DNA of 5,627 nucleotides, taken from contig PEXZ01000060.1 of NCBI GenBank assembly GCA_002763345.1, positions 1 to 5,627 of the forward strand. Reading direction: 5' to 3'. Below the pieces are notes generated by a model. That model saw only the letters and a program-made list of their open reading frames with translations. It ran no database searches and had not been told where the DNA came from. This document shows, piece by piece, positions 5,381 to 5,627 of the stretch (its first letter is position 1; every line of letters begins with the position of its first letter). This DNA comes from Candidatus Micrarchaeota archaeon CG08_land_8_20_14_0_20_59_11 (GTDB lineage: Archaea; Micrarchaeota; Micrarchaeia; Norongarragalinales; Norongarragalinaceae). Made by a program: the position numbers and the translations under genes.

Positions 5381-5627
5381 ATGCCCGCCGCGTTTTCGCA
5401 AGCACTTCCCGAGGGTTGGCGCCGAGCACGCACACCGTCGCTTCCTTCCCGAACGAGCCCCTGCTCCAGAAAACGTCCGGAGCGCCGCCGTGCTTTCTGA
5501 TTACCTGCGATGCGAGCCAGGGCATTGACGCGCCTTCCACCGAAGAGACTCTCTCGGGCTCCTCCAGCCGCGAAACCTCGACAGTGCTCAAGCCGGCGCG
5601 AACGCACGCGTCTACAAGCGCGGGCGA
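5361..5627 (-). CDS. ThiN-domain protein, C-terminal part only
   Basis: An open frame runs from the window edge to the stop at 5361-5363, giving the last 88 residues of a larger protein. The block GGAPDVFWSRGSFGKEA (47-63) followed by VCVLGANPREVL (65-76), with EGASMPW before it (31-37), matches the end of the archaeal ThiN domain. ThiN occurs as thiamine-phosphate synthase fused to ThiD, and as the ligand-sensing domain of the HTH regulator ThiR. In synthases the consensus reads roughly P-D-x-I-Y-H-x-G; here the His position is Ser55, which favours the regulator type. The start lies outside the window; the TTG at 5591 is inside the domain and is not the start. The 3' end overlaps the MinD gene by 20 bases. 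Confidence 0.68.
   Translation of the reverse strand, partial: SPALVDACVRAGLSTVEVSRLEEPERVSSVEGASMPWLASQVIRKHGGAPDVFWSRGSFGKEATVCVLGANPREVLAKTRRAFRTAAY

Noticed and set aside
4625..5401. 258-residue minus-strand open frame opposite the MinD gene
   Set aside because: It mirrors the MinD codons, is Arg/Val-rich and has no domain; the plus-strand gene is certain.
1..5627. CRISPR arrays, insertion sequences, defence or toxin genes
   Set aside because: No spaced direct repeats, terminal inverted repeats, transposase or toxin-like coding sequence was seen; the whole window is filled by the genes listed.

Overview
The window is archaeal chromosomal DNA. An HMf-type histone, an archaeal-type DnaG, the Holliday junction resolvase Hjc, a GAN/RecJ-like DHH nuclease and a ThiN-domain protein are all archaeal hallmarks. 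Several genes also have a TATA-like box centred about 25 bases before the start codon and no Shine-Dalgarno site, which fits leaderless archaeal transcription. The DNA is GC-rich and tightly packed: all three convergent gene pairs overlap at their 3' ends. A streamlined lineage, perhaps of the DPANN type, is possible, but the lineage cannot be fixed from the sequence alone.

Layout, left to right: a histone (4-201, +) meets the DHH nuclease (198-1592, -) tail to tail. The nuclease diverges from a small winged-helix protein (1643-1903, +) across a 50-base gap, with one A/T-rich octamer exactly midway between the two start codons and a 12-base palindrome on the winged-helix side. The winged-helix gene overlaps hjc (1883-2266, -) at its 3' end. 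hjc diverges from a two-CBS-domain protein (2354-2773, +), again with plausible leaderless promoters on each side. Next come a candidate structured RNA or leader (about 2810-2879), a small Toprim protein (2887-3339, +), dnaG (3260-4561, +) and a MinD-family ATPase (4616-5380, +). The 3' end of a ThiN-domain gene (5361 to the window edge, -) overlaps the end of the MinD gene.

Functionally this is mostly a DNA-maintenance neighbourhood: chromatin (histone), single-strand nuclease (replisome or repair), junction resolution (Hjc), and primase or RNA-exosome component (DnaG) beside a second Toprim protein. The CBS and ThiN-domain proteins may be metabolite sensors, and the winged-helix protein is a candidate local regulator.

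The points most worth following are: (1) the near-perfect 12-bp GC helix that a TATA-like box would start transcribing at its first bases and that ends in a T-run, just before the Toprim gene; (2) an in-frame A AAA AAG heptamer at the end of the Toprim gene where a -1 shift would stop at once, whereas the zero frame runs 80 bases into dnaG; (3) a MinD-like ATPase lacking the usual Asp residues in its second nucleotide-binding motif; (4) a ThiN domain that seems to lack the catalytic histidine, suggesting a ThiR-like regulator.
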